Shown: positions 1 through 5,596, counted from the first letter of the stretch. The stretch is DNA of 5,596 nt from JBBRHH01 sp038222915 (GCA_038222915.1 JBBRHH010000426.1:1-5596), one strand, 5' to 3'. Translations and numbers: made by a program. Notes: generated by a model from the sequence alone, not told the origin.

Positions 1-1
1 C

Positions 2-874
2 GACGCCGATATCAGCGACCGCAGCCTATGGAAGATGGCCGCGCCCAATCTTGGCGTCACTCTCCGGATGGAGGACTACGAAACCGACTATCAAAAAGCC
101 CTCCTCATCCCCCGGCTGATGGCGGAGTTTCGCCAGTTCAGCCTCAATCAATGGATTTTCGCCGCGAAGGCGTGGTTGTCGCTGGAGCAGTGGAAAACGT
201 GTGGGCGGAAATACCAGATCGAGGATTTCAAAGGCTGTCGGGCCGGAATGGGCATCGACTTCTCATCCACCGTTGACACCACCGCCGCCGTCACCGCCAT
301 AGAGGCCGACAACGAGATATTTCTCTGGCCGAAAATCTTCATCCCTCAGGATTCGACCGTTGAAGGGGCGCTACGCCGCCAGAAGCAGGACAAAGCCACC
401 TATCAGCTATGGGCCGAACAGGGATTCTTGGAAGCGACACCCGGCGGAGCGATCGACCTGCGCATTGTTGAGAAGCGGATCATCGAAATGTGCGGGATTG
501 TCGACGTTGTCGCCATCGGGGCGGATCCCGCCGGCCAACAAACGCTCCTGTCCAACCTCACCGACGCAGGCTATCCGGTTGAAACGGTTCGCCAGGGCTG
601 GAGCTTGGCACCGGCGACGCGGGAAATGGAACGGCTTGTCGTCAGTAAGCAGCTCGTGCACCCGATGAACGATTGTTTTTCGTGGCAGGTCGGTTGCGCC
701 GCCGTGAAAACCGACGACCAGGAGAATGCTTGGGTGGTCAAAGGGCGCTCGCGTGGTCGGGTTGATGCAGTTGTCGCGGCGGTTATGGCCGTCAACGCAC
801 TCAAATTCGGGAAGACAGCAACAGCAGCACGGGCAACAGCGAACACAGCACCCCCGGCCGTTTATTTCATGTGA
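2..874 (+). CDS. terL: Phage terminase large subunit, C-terminal part (5' truncated by window)
   Basis: The reading frame is open from base 2, so the true start lies upstream and the Met codon at 35 is internal. What remains is the end of the ATPase-nuclease linker plus the RNase H-like nuclease domain that cuts concatemeric DNA during packaging. The opening residues (SLWKMAAPNLG, then a conserved LNQW) match the linker of HK97-type large terminases. Counting from Met 35, three acidic motifs fit the metal-binding nuclease site: GIDFSST with Asp75, IGADPAG with Asp164, and GRVDAVVAAVMA with Asp244. The Walker A and B motifs would lie upstream of the window. The last ~20 residues are Ala/Thr-rich and probably flexible. 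The TGA stop (872-874) overlaps the Shine-Dalgarno sequence of the portal gene 8 bases downstream, which suggests coupled translation. Confidence 0.93.
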   Translation, partial: DADISDRSLWKMAAPNLGVTLRMEDYETDYQKALLIPRLMAEFRQFSLNQWIFAAKAWLSLEQWKTCGRKYQIEDFKGCRAGMGIDFSSTVDTTAAVTAIEADNEIFLWPKIFIPQDSTVEGALRRQKQDKATYQLWAEQGFLEATPGGAIDLRIVEKRIIEMCGIVDVVAIGADPAGQQTLLSNLTDAGYPVETVRQGWSLAPATREMERLVVSKQLVHPMNDCFSWQVGCAAVKTDDQENAWVVKGRSRGRVDAVVAAVMAVNALKFGKTATAARATANTAPPAVYFM

Positions 875-882
875 GGACGTAA

Positions 883-2427
883 ATGTCAGACAACCAATCA
901 ATCCCCACGATCACATTCTTCGGCAGCGCCAGCACGAACCCGCTCGGGATTGTGAACGAGTGGTCGGTCCTGACGCTTCCGAGCTTTTATCGGGGTGTAA
1001 ACTTCCTCGCCCAAACGTTGGCCAGCTTGCCCAAGGCGATCTACCGCGAACGCGGGCCCAGTTGTCAGCCGGCAAAGCACCCGCTCAACAAGATTCTCCA
1101 GCACAAAGCGAACAGCTATCTACAGACACCCTTTGTCTTGTTTGAAACGTTCATGGCCCACGCCATCATTCACGGCAACGGGTATCAGTACATCGATCGG
1201 GATGAGAAGACGAACGCGGTCAAAGGGCTCTACAACGTCAACCCGCAATGCGTGACGCCTTTTCGATATCTCGGCCAACAGTGGTACTACGTCGCAGGCG
1301 GCACGCCCGACAACGACGAAAAAAAATCGGTCATCCTCCCGGCCTCATCGGTGAATCATCTTCCGGGCCTGGGATTCGATGGGATGTGCGGCTATCCGCT
1401 GATCTTCCTCATGGCCGAGGCGCTGGACCTCGCCCGCAATACGCAGAAGTTCGCCGGCCGGTATCTCCGCAGTGGAACGCAGATGGCCGGAGCGATCGAA
1501 GTTCCCGCGACAGCAACAAATGATCAGGTTGCCGCCATCCAGGCGGCCATAAAGAGCCGGCACGGTGGGATCAGCTCGCCCAATGGTTCTGATCTGATGG
1601 TTTTGTCGGGCGGGGCGCACCTGTCAAACACCACCATCAACCCCGAGCAGTCGCAGCTATTGGAGTCGCGGCAGTTCAGCGTGGTCGACATGTGCCGTAT
1701 TTTGGGTGTGCCGCCTCATGTTGTTTACGAAATGAGCAAGGCGACGTGGGCAAATGTGGAATTGATGGGGATGGAGCTGGTGAAATACTCCCTTTGCTCA
1801 TGGATTGAGAAATCAGAGCAGGAGCTGTCCGGCAAACTCTTGACCGACGCCGAGCAGGCCGCCGGTTACTACGTGCGCTATGACGTGGCCTCACTTCTGC
1901 GCGGCGACACCAAAACGGAGACGGACACGACGTTGGCGCTGGTAAACGGCGGGCTGATCACCGCCAATGAGGGCCGGGCGCGGCTGGAAATGTCGCCGCT
2001 CGACGATCCAACGGCGAACGCGCTGCGGATCCCGGTCAACTTCCCGGTTGTCGGCACTGCCAAGCCAGGAGACCCGCCTAAACCCGCCGACAAGGGCGGC
2101 GATAAGTTCGCGGACCTCCATCCGATCATCGAAGACGTCATCGGCCGCGTCGAAAACAAGACATCCAAGGCCTTCGAAAGCAAAAACGGCAAGACCGATT
2201 TGGTCGTTTGGGCCAACGTGTTCGCGGAGCAGCAGGGCGCGTACGTCGCCGAGGCCCTTTCCCCGGTCGTAAAGGTGCTTTTCTCGCGTGGCGTCATCCT
2301 CGACGCCGACCGAGCAGGGACGCGTTACGCCGCCGCCGTTCGTGCCAAAGCAGCCAACACAGACCACAAGCCGCTTCGCCAGATCATTCTTGACGCCATC
2401 AACCCCAAATTGGAGACAGCAGCATGA
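883..2427 (+). CDS. HK97-family phage portal protein with long C-terminal extension
   Basis: 514 residues. The portal forms the dodecameric ring at one capsid vertex through which DNA enters and leaves. Family features appear in order. The N-terminal region has SFYRGVNFLAQTLASLPKAI (residues ~34-53). A HGNGYQYI segment lies at ~97-104. The Gly/Ser-rich LSGGAHLSNT lies at ~241-250. The signature ESRQFSVVDMCRILGVPPHV lies at ~261-280, followed by the long-helix segment to ~320. A clip/crown-side motif, YDVASLLRGDTKTETDTTLA then GLITANEGRARLEMSPLD, occupies ~333-374. The HK97 portal is about 424 residues; here ~115 extra residues follow a Pro/Lys/Gly-rich linker (~394-407). That tail looks helical and ends KPLRQIILDAINPKLETAA. 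The ATG at 883 is chosen because GAGG (873-876) sits 6 bases before it. The stop overlaps the protease start as ATGA, so translation is probably coupled. Confidence 0.95.
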   Translation: MSDNQSIPTITFFGSASTNPLGIVNEWSVLTLPSFYRGVNFLAQTLASLPKAIYRERGPSCQPAKHPLNKILQHKANSYLQTPFVLFETFMAHAIIHGNGYQYIDRDEKTNAVKGLYNVNPQCVTPFRYLGQQWYYVAGGTPDNDEKKSVILPASSVNHLPGLGFDGMCGYPLIFLMAEALDLARNTQKFAGRYLRSGTQMAGAIEVPATATNDQVAAIQAAIKSRHGGISSPNGSDLMVLSGGAHLSNTTINPEQSQLLESRQFSVVDMCRILGVPPHVVYEMSKATWANVELMGMELVKYSLCSWIEKSEQELSGKLLTDAEQAAGYYVRYDVASLLRGDTKTETDTTLALVNGGLITANEGRARLEMSPLDDPTANALRIPVNFPVVGTAKPGDPPKPADKGGDKFADLHPIIEDVIGRVENKTSKAFESKNGKTDLVVWANVFAEQQGAYVAEALSPVVKVLFSRGVILDADRAGTRYAAAVRAKAANTDHKPLRQIILDAINPKLETAA

Positions 2428-3080
2428 AAAACGCAAAGCAGTTCAAGGACACCGGCACAAACCGCCGCGCCGTGTTTACCGCCGATGCTCGATTCAAACT
2501 CAATCGCGCGAAATTCGACGCAAAGGGTGTTGAAGCGGCCGAGGGAGAGGAAAAGATTACCCTCACCGGATATCCGATCCTCTGGAACGTCCTGTCGGGC
2601 GATCGGGGGTATTACAAAGTGCGATTACTCCCGGGCAGCGCTCAATTCGCCACGCCGTCGCATGCGTTGTTCCATCACGACTTCCGCATGCTCATTGGTA
2701 GCACCAACAACAACACGCTACGCATCATGCCCGACGACGTTGGTGTGAAAGTCGAGATCGACCTTCCCGACACCAGCGCTGGCCGTGATACAGCGGAACT
2801 GGTGGAGGACAAATACGTCGGCGGCATGTCGTTCAGCATGCTTTGGGATGATGTGCTTGAATACGACATCATCGACGCCGATTCCGAGAATGAGATTATG
2901 GAGGTGAAAAAGTTTACGTGTGACGAAGTCACCGTAACCGCCATCCCGTCATTCATTCAGACAACCGTCGGGATACAGGAAGCCGAGCCAGCCCCAGCCG
3001 TCGCCGAGCCGGTTTTGATGGCTCGCGTGGCCGCCTCGCATCGGTTCAACAAGCTTCGATTGGCCTCCCTGCGGATTTAG
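2424..3080 (+). CDS. HK97-family prohead protease
   Basis: 218 residues, close to the HK97 gp4 length of about 225. It is the serine protease that removes the scaffolding segment of the capsid protein inside the prohead and then degrades itself. The fold signature is visible: ITLTGYPILWNV at ~45-56, the histidine motif LFHHDFRMLIGST (His84/His85, Asp86), VKVEIDLPDT at ~108-117, the serine motif YVGGMSFSM with probable nucleophile Ser136, and the closing strand DEVTVTAIPSF at ~167-177. Which of the two histidines is catalytic, and which acidic residue completes the triad, cannot be settled by eye. After ~186 comes an Ala/Pro/Glu-rich stretch and a basic tail (RFNKLRLASLRI), consistent with a disposable C-terminus. 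GGAG at 2412-2415 lies 8 bases before the ATG, and the start overlaps the portal stop by 4 bases. Confidence 0.93.
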   Translation: MKNAKQFKDTGTNRRAVFTADARFKLNRAKFDAKGVEAAEGEEKITLTGYPILWNVLSGDRGYYKVRLLPGSAQFATPSHALFHHDFRMLIGSTNNNTLRIMPDDVGVKVEIDLPDTSAGRDTAELVEDKYVGGMSFSMLWDDVLEYDIIDADSENEIMEVKKFTCDEVTVTAIPSFIQTTVGIQEAEPAPAVAEPVLMARVAASHRFNKLRLASLRI

Positions 3081-3083
3081 ACC

Positions 3084-4034
3084 ATGCTCGTCACCATTCT
3101 TGAAAGCCTCTATACGCCCGATTACCCGTTTTTGAAGGGCAAACAGTACGAAGTCACCGACACCATCGGGCAACACTGGATCGACGCCGGCCTTGCCGCC
3201 CCCACCAACATCCTCCCGCCCGCGAACGCCGAGCTTTATCAAAGGCTCGAGCCCGGCGCTGGCAAGGCCTGTCTATTTCTCCCGTTCGTCGGCGAGTTTG
3301 GCCATCAGGTGATGACACACATCCGGATCGTGCATTGGCACAAGGCAAAGACGAAAACGGTCTGTTGCCGGAAGGGCGAGGAGGTTTTGTATCCATCGGC
3401 GAAGAGCTTCGTGACGGATTGGGTCGACCCCATCCCCGACGAATGGCGCGTCGCTTCCAATCGAACAATCCCGACACCATGGCCGAAGCTGGTGGCGAAA
3501 TATCCCAGGCTGTTCCACGTCCACGCCGGCGCTCTCACCCCCGAGCAGGAGCTTGTAGCGATCAATCCGGCGGAGCGGATACCGTTCAAGCCGAAGCTGC
3601 GCGGGTTGAAGGCCGACGTGGTCTTAGGCGTTCGCCACCGCCAGCTTTTCACGGAACGCAACTGGCCGGCTTGGCATCGCACGGCCGAGGCCTTGACCGC
3701 CCAGGGCATCAGCTTCGCCGTCATCGGGGCGAAGCCCACCAGCCTCGACCTCCCCGGCCAGGTGTGCCACAGCGGCGACCTCGACACCGACGCCGCCGTC
3801 GAGCTTCTGCAGAACTGCCGGCTTTACGTCGGCACAGATTCAGGAAACAGCCACCTTGCCTCTACGGTCGGGTGTGAAATGCTCCTTTTCAGGGAGGAGC
3901 AATCCGGCAGCCGAAACCTTGTCCCGAGGATGGAGCAGGTGAACCCCGGCCGCATTCAGCTCGTCCCCGACGGCTGGAAGCAACCCGGGCGAGTCTTTGA
4001 AAATATAATTTCGTCCCTCAAAGCCAAAAAATAA
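3084..4034 (+). CDS. Glycosyltransferase-like (GT-B, heptosyltransferase/GT9-like) protein with phage small-protein N-terminus
   Basis: 316 residues, starting 3 bases after the protease stop with only a weak ribosome site, so translation is probably coupled. Two parts are visible. Residues 1-45 follow the pattern of small phage head-region proteins (FLKGKQYEVTDTIGQHWIDAGLAAP: a Lys/Gly turn, a valine strand, then a W-I-x-A-G-L-A helix). Residues ~60-316 look like a GT-B glycosyltransferase. The N-terminal lobe has CLFLPFVGEFGHQVMTH (63-79). The C-terminal lobe has ADVVLGVRHR (177-186), FAVIGAK (211-217), a CHSGDLDTDAAVELLQNCRLYVG stretch (228-250), and the nucleotide-sugar-site-like TDSGNSHLAS (251-260). 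That last motif resembles the DSGP/DTGP-x-HLA motif of ADP-heptose:LPS heptosyltransferases. No signal peptide or membrane segment is seen, so it is probably cytoplasmic. Donor and acceptor are unknown. Both the family assignment and the fusion are by-eye calls. Confidence 0.75.
   Translation: MLVTILESLYTPDYPFLKGKQYEVTDTIGQHWIDAGLAAPTNILPPANAELYQRLEPGAGKACLFLPFVGEFGHQVMTHIRIVHWHKAKTKTVCCRKGEEVLYPSAKSFVTDWVDPIPDEWRVASNRTIPTPWPKLVAKYPRLFHVHAGALTPEQELVAINPAERIPFKPKLRGLKADVVLGVRHRQLFTERNWPAWHRTAEALTAQGISFAVIGAKPTSLDLPGQVCHSGDLDTDAAVELLQNCRLYVGTDSGNSHLASTVGCEMLLFREEQSGSRNLVPRMEQVNPGRIQLVPDGWKQPGRVFENIISSLKAKK
4004..4009 (+). promoter_or_regulatory. Possible -10 promoter element for the capsid leader
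   Basis: A perfect TATAAT lies in an AT-rich island at the 3' end of the glycosyltransferase gene, in otherwise GC-rich DNA. Transcription from here would begin near 4016 and give a ~230-base leader containing all the stem-loops before the capsid start. No recognisable -35 hexamer lies 16-18 bases upstream (that stretch reads CAACCC), and there is no extended TG. A phage-specific activator or simple chance are both possible. Confidence 0.25.
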
Positions 4035-4078
4035 AACGAGAACGCGTCGCGGCCTCGTATCAGTATGCAGGCGATGGC

Positions 4079-4101
4079 GATCTGGCCAGAGTTGTCGGAT
4101 T
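4079..4101 (+). repeat. Stem-loop 1 / direct repeat copy 1
   Basis: The core GGCCAGAGTTGTCGG is at 4084-4098. The arms GATCTGGC (4079-4086) and GTCGGATT (4094-4101) make 8 pairs, three of them G-U, around the loop CAGAGTT (4087-4093). The lower stem here is AU-rich, unlike in the other copies. Confidence 0.6.
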
Positions 4102-4113
4102 TCCCCGCCTGTC

Positions 4114-4132
4114 GCCCGCCGTTTTGGCGGGC
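4114..4132 (+). other. GC-rich hairpin between stem-loops 1 and 2
   Basis: A perfect 7-base-pair stem, GCCCGCC (4114-4120) and GGCGGGC (4126-4132), closes a GTTTT loop. No T-run follows on either strand, so it does not look like an intrinsic terminator. The same two 7-mers, in the opposite order, form the core of the terminator hairpin after the capsid gene (5477-5496). Confidence 0.65.
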
Positions 4133-4134
4133 AA

Positions 4135-4163
4135 TGAGCACCGGCCAGAGTTGTCGGAGTTCA
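4135..4163 (+). repeat. Stem-loop 2 / direct repeat copy 2
   Basis: The 17-base core CCGGCCAGAGTTGTCGG (4141-4157) forms 5 pairs around the loop CAGAGTT (4146-4152). After one A/A mismatch (4140/4158), the flanks TGAGC (4135-4139) and GTTCA (4159-4163) add five more pairs, one of them G-U. This is the longest stem in the array. Confidence 0.6.
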
Positions 4164-4172
4164 GCCTTGCAC

Positions 4173-4193
4173 CCCCGGCCAGAGTTGTCGGGG
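4173..4193 (+). repeat. Stem-loop 3 / direct repeat copy 3
   Basis: It shares the 17-base core of copy 2 (here 4175-4191) and the loop CAGAGTT (4180-4186). The flanking bases add two C-G pairs, giving a 7-pair stem with arms CCCCGGC (4173-4179) and GTCGGGG (4187-4193). These flanks differ from those of copies 1 and 2 but still pair. Confidence 0.6.
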
Positions 4194-4195
4194 CG

Positions 4196-4212
4196 CGGGA
4201 CAAAGTTTCCCG
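4196..4212 (+). repeat. Stem-loop 4 (loop variant CAAAGTT)
   Basis: The arms CGGGA (4196-4200) and TCCCG (4208-4212) pair perfectly over 5 bases around the loop CAAAGTT (4201-4207). The loop differs from the other three by one base, while the stem shares no sequence with them. This is the best sign that the loop, and not merely a duplicated DNA segment, is what is conserved. Confidence 0.5.
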
Positions 4213-4237
4213 AATTTCCATCTTCAAAATTCAGGAG
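4212..4237 (+). promoter_or_regulatory. Capsid ribosome binding site with adjacent weak hairpin
   Basis: A strong Shine-Dalgarno AGGAG (4233-4237) stands 8 bases before the capsid ATG. Directly upstream, GAATTT (4212-4217) can pair with AAATTC (4227-4232) around a 9-base loop. That would leave the Shine-Dalgarno unpaired just outside the stem. The base at 4212 is shared with stem-loop 4, so the two could compete. The stem is AU-rich and weak. Confidence 0.5.
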
Positions 4238-4245
4238 CTTTCCCC

Positions 4246-5448
4246 ATGCCCATCGACTTCAAAACCCTTCGTGAAGAATTTTCCAGCCTCCACGCCGAAG
4301 CCGCCACGCTCATTGAGCTGGCCGCCACCGAAAAACGCGACCTCACCGGCGAAGAGCAGGAGAAGAACGCCAAGCAGTTTGCCCGGCTTGAGCAGATCCA
4401 GAAGACGCTCGACGACACCAAGCGGCTTGCCGGCCTCGCTTTCAACAAAGGTGACGCCACCTTGCCCCAGGACCCCGCCGGCCGCAAGGAGTTCGAAGAC
4501 AACCAGCGCCGCGCCTTCAACTACGCCGACCCGCGCACCCGCGAAGAGTTCCACAAGAGCGCGTCGCAGTGGTTCGGCAGCGGCAGCATGGCGGAACAGT
4601 TCGCCTCGCTCACGACCGCAACGCAGTCGGGCATTTTCCTGCCGTCGATCGTGACCACGCCGATCATCGCCAGCGCCCCCAACGTGTTCCGCGAAGCGTA
4701 CCGGCTTTGGGGTGTGCCGGTGGTGACAACCGGCACCAATGGCCAGTTCAAGTATCCGGTCATGGACGCCGCCGCCGGCGGAGTGGTCACCGAAACCGCC
4801 AGCAGCGAAAACGAAAGCCCGCCTTCCGTTGCTCAATCGATCGTGTCGACGGTCAAGACCTACGAATCGGGCAGCGTGTGGTTTTCCGATCAGGATTTGC
4901 AGGCGAATGATTTTGACTTGCTTGGCGCGACCACGCCCAGCTTGGTCTACAGCAAGGAGCTTGGCCTCGAATCCGCCATCACCGCCGCAATCGTCGCCGA
5001 CGCCGGCATTACGCAGAATCGCCAGTGCACCACGGCGACGGCGATCACCTACGCCGATTTGGTCGCGTGGAAGAACTCGCTTCCCAAGCGGTACGACCGG
5101 ATGAAGACGTTCGTACTGTCCTCGACCGCGTTCGCCGCCGCCGAGGGCATGGTCGATTCCCAGAATCGCCCGATTCTTCTCCCCGACCCGCAAAACAACG
5201 AGCTTATGCGGCTTTTCGGTTGCCCGTGCCTGAAGAGCGACTACTTCGAGACGCTCGCAGCGTCGCACGTGATCGGCATCGTGTTCTCCCTTATGGGCTT
5301 CCACCTGCGCGACGCCGGCCAGGCCCGTATTGCCCGCTATGTGGACTTCCCCGGCCGGCCCAGCCAGACGGGCGCGGACTTGTTCGCGTTCCACGCCTAC
5401 GGGTGGGCAGCCAGCGCGGTTTCGAAGCTCAAGACAGGCCTTTCGTAA
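4246..5448 (+). CDS. HK97-fold major capsid protein with N-terminal delta (scaffolding) segment
   Basis: 400 residues, against 385 for HK97 gp5. It forms the hexamers and pentamers of the icosahedral shell. Residues ~1-65 are charged and helical with coiled-coil character (FKTLREEFSSLHAEAATLIE, then LTGEEQEKNAKQFARLEQIQ), typical of the delta segment that serves as internal scaffold and is removed by the protease. A linker follows to ~120. The shell domain begins near SLTTATQSGIFLPSIVTTPI (~121-140). The E-loop/strand region GQFKYPVMDAAAGGVVTETA spans ~166-185, and a P-domain and A-domain-like remainder ends with LFAFHAYGWAASAVSKLKTG. The motif LFGCPCLKSDYF (~323-334) corresponds to the usual L-G-x-P-V region. 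The ATG at 4246 is supported by AGGAG 8 bases upstream. The gene is preceded by the structured leader and followed by a probable terminator, so it may have its own regulation. Confidence 0.93.
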   Translation: MPIDFKTLREEFSSLHAEAATLIELAATEKRDLTGEEQEKNAKQFARLEQIQKTLDDTKRLAGLAFNKGDATLPQDPAGRKEFEDNQRRAFNYADPRTREEFHKSASQWFGSGSMAEQFASLTTATQSGIFLPSIVTTPIIASAPNVFREAYRLWGVPVVTTGTNGQFKYPVMDAAAGGVVTETASSENESPPSVAQSIVSTVKTYESGSVWFSDQDLQANDFDLLGATTPSLVYSKELGLESAITAAIVADAGITQNRQCTTATAITYADLVAWKNSLPKRYDRMKTFVLSSTAFAAAEGMVDSQNRPILLPDPQNNELMRLFGCPCLKSDYFETLAASHVIGIVFSLMGFHLRDAGQARIARYVDFPGRPSQTGADLFAFHAYGWAASAVSKLKTGLS

Positions 5449-5475
5449 GCGGTCACGCCATAGTCACACAGCCGA

Positions 5476-5506
5476 GGGCGGGCCTAACCGCCCGCCCCGG
5501 CCTTTT
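5476..5506 (+). terminator. Probable intrinsic terminator after the capsid gene
   Basis: GGGCGGGC (5476-5483) and GCCCGCCC (5490-5497) form a perfect 8-base-pair GC stem with loop CTAACC. CGGCC and then TTTT (5503-5506) follow. The T-run is short and set back 5 bases, so termination may be partial. That would suit a site that lowers expression of the downstream connector genes relative to the capsid gene. Confidence 0.55.
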
Positions 5507-5525
5507 GCTCCGGAAGGCGTAACCG

Positions 5526-5596
5526 ATGCGATGGACTCAAACTCTACCCTCCCCCGACACCGTGGCGACTACCGCGGAGATAAAGGAGCATCTTCG
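5526..5596 (+). CDS. Probable head-tail connector (gp6-like), N-terminal fragment
   Basis: Only 23 codons plus 2 bases are inside the window. The translation MRWTQTLPSPDTVATTAEIKEHL, with the next codon beginning CG (probably Arg), matches the start of many phage head-tail connector proteins, where a short Pro-containing lead precedes a T-x-x-E-x-K-x-H-L-R helix. The position right after the major capsid gene is also the usual one for this family. GGAAGG (5512-5517) lies 8 bases before the ATG and supports this start. An ATG in another frame at 5531 is less well placed and not favoured. The fragment is too short for a firm family call. Confidence 0.65.
   Translation, partial: MRWTQTLPSPDTVATTAEIKEHL

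Larger units (their letters stand above)
4079..4212 (+). ncRNA. Candidate structured RNA leader: array of CARAGUU stem-loops upstream of the capsid gene
   Basis: This stretch lies in the 211-base non-coding gap between the glycosyltransferase and the capsid gene. Read as + strand RNA it folds by eye into five closely packed hairpins. Four of them show a 7-base loop, CAGAGUU (three times) or CAAAGUU (once). Their stems differ outside the top few pairs yet keep complementarity, and several pairs are G-U, which would be mismatched C-A on the other strand. A GC-only hairpin sits between the first and second. No protein is plausible here: the short frames crossing it have low-complexity translations and run into the capsid gene out of frame. 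A leader binding the capsid protein, another phage protein or a host factor is an inference; I do not recognise a named RNA family. Confidence 0.55.

Noticed and set aside
35..37. ATG at 35 as the real terminase start
   Set aside because: The frame is open upstream to base 2 and the upstream residues continue the conserved linker. A gene starting here would lack the ATPase domain.
1891..2436. Antisense open frame opposite the portal C-terminus
   Set aside because: It overlaps fully with a well-supported portal gene, and no recognisable protein features were seen.
4114..4132. Leader GC hairpin as an intrinsic terminator
   Set aside because: No T-run follows on the + strand, and none on the - strand either.
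4084..4191. Three direct repeats as a CRISPR array
   Set aside because: The repeats are only 15-17 bases long, the start-to-start distances are unequal (59 and 34), and there are too few copies. The conserved loop with paired flanks fits RNA hairpins instead.
4065..4274. Small + strand frame through the leader (69 codons)
   Set aside because: It has no convincing ribosome site and a low-complexity translation, and it runs into the capsid start out of frame. The inverted repeats explain the sequence better.
4750..4752. Capsid Lys169 as the HK97 crosslinking lysine
   Set aside because: The number matches HK97 Lys169, but the 400-residue protein is not aligned residue by residue and no partner Asn could be assigned. 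The agreement may be coincidence.
4231..5394. Long antisense open frame (387 codons) opposite the capsid gene
   Set aside because: Its translation is rich in Arg/Gly/His with no family pattern, and it mirrors the codon bias of the convincing capsid gene on the + strand. It is a GC-rich shadow frame.
5540..5545. AACTCT in the connector gene as a pairing partner for the AGAGTT part of the loops
   Set aside because: A 6-base match is expected about once by chance in this length, and a second copy occurs at 1835-1840 inside the portal gene.

Overview
The window is a slice of the head-morphogenesis gene cluster of a tailed double-stranded DNA phage or prophage with HK97-type (siphovirus-like) architecture. 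All real genes lie on the + strand and are tightly packed. The order is the classic one: large terminase (3' part only), portal, prohead protease, major capsid protein, and the first codons of a head-tail connector. The DNA is GC-rich. Nothing in the window fixes the host, and no integrase, att site, tRNA gene or host gene is visible, so free phage and integrated prophage cannot be told apart.

Layout. Bases 2-874 hold the terminase nuclease domain. Bases 883-2427 hold the portal, which carries an unusually long C-terminal extension. Bases 2424-3080 hold the protease, whose start overlaps the portal stop as ATGA. Bases 3084-4034 hold an insertion into the canonical order: a glycosyltransferase-like protein whose first ~45 residues look like a small phage head-region protein. 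Bases 4035-4245 are a non-coding leader. Bases 4246-5448 encode the major capsid protein with its N-terminal scaffolding (delta) segment. Bases 5449-5525 carry a probable intrinsic terminator. A connector gene begins at 5526 and runs off the window.

How the genes work together. The terminase pumps and cuts DNA through the portal vertex. The capsid protein assembles around the portal using its delta segment. The protease removes that segment so the shell can mature, and the connector closes the vertex for tail joining. The role of the glycosyltransferase is unknown; modification of a virion or host-surface component is one inference.

The most unusual feature is the 211-base leader before the capsid gene. 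It contains four small stem-loops (4079-4101, 4135-4163, 4173-4193, 4196-4212) that all present nearly the same 7-base loop, CAGAGUU three times and CAAAGUU once. Their stems differ in sequence but remain complementary, with several G-U pairs that work only in + strand RNA. A fifth, GC-only hairpin lies among them. This looks like a structured RNA leader acting on the most highly expressed phage gene. I do not recognise it as a known family.
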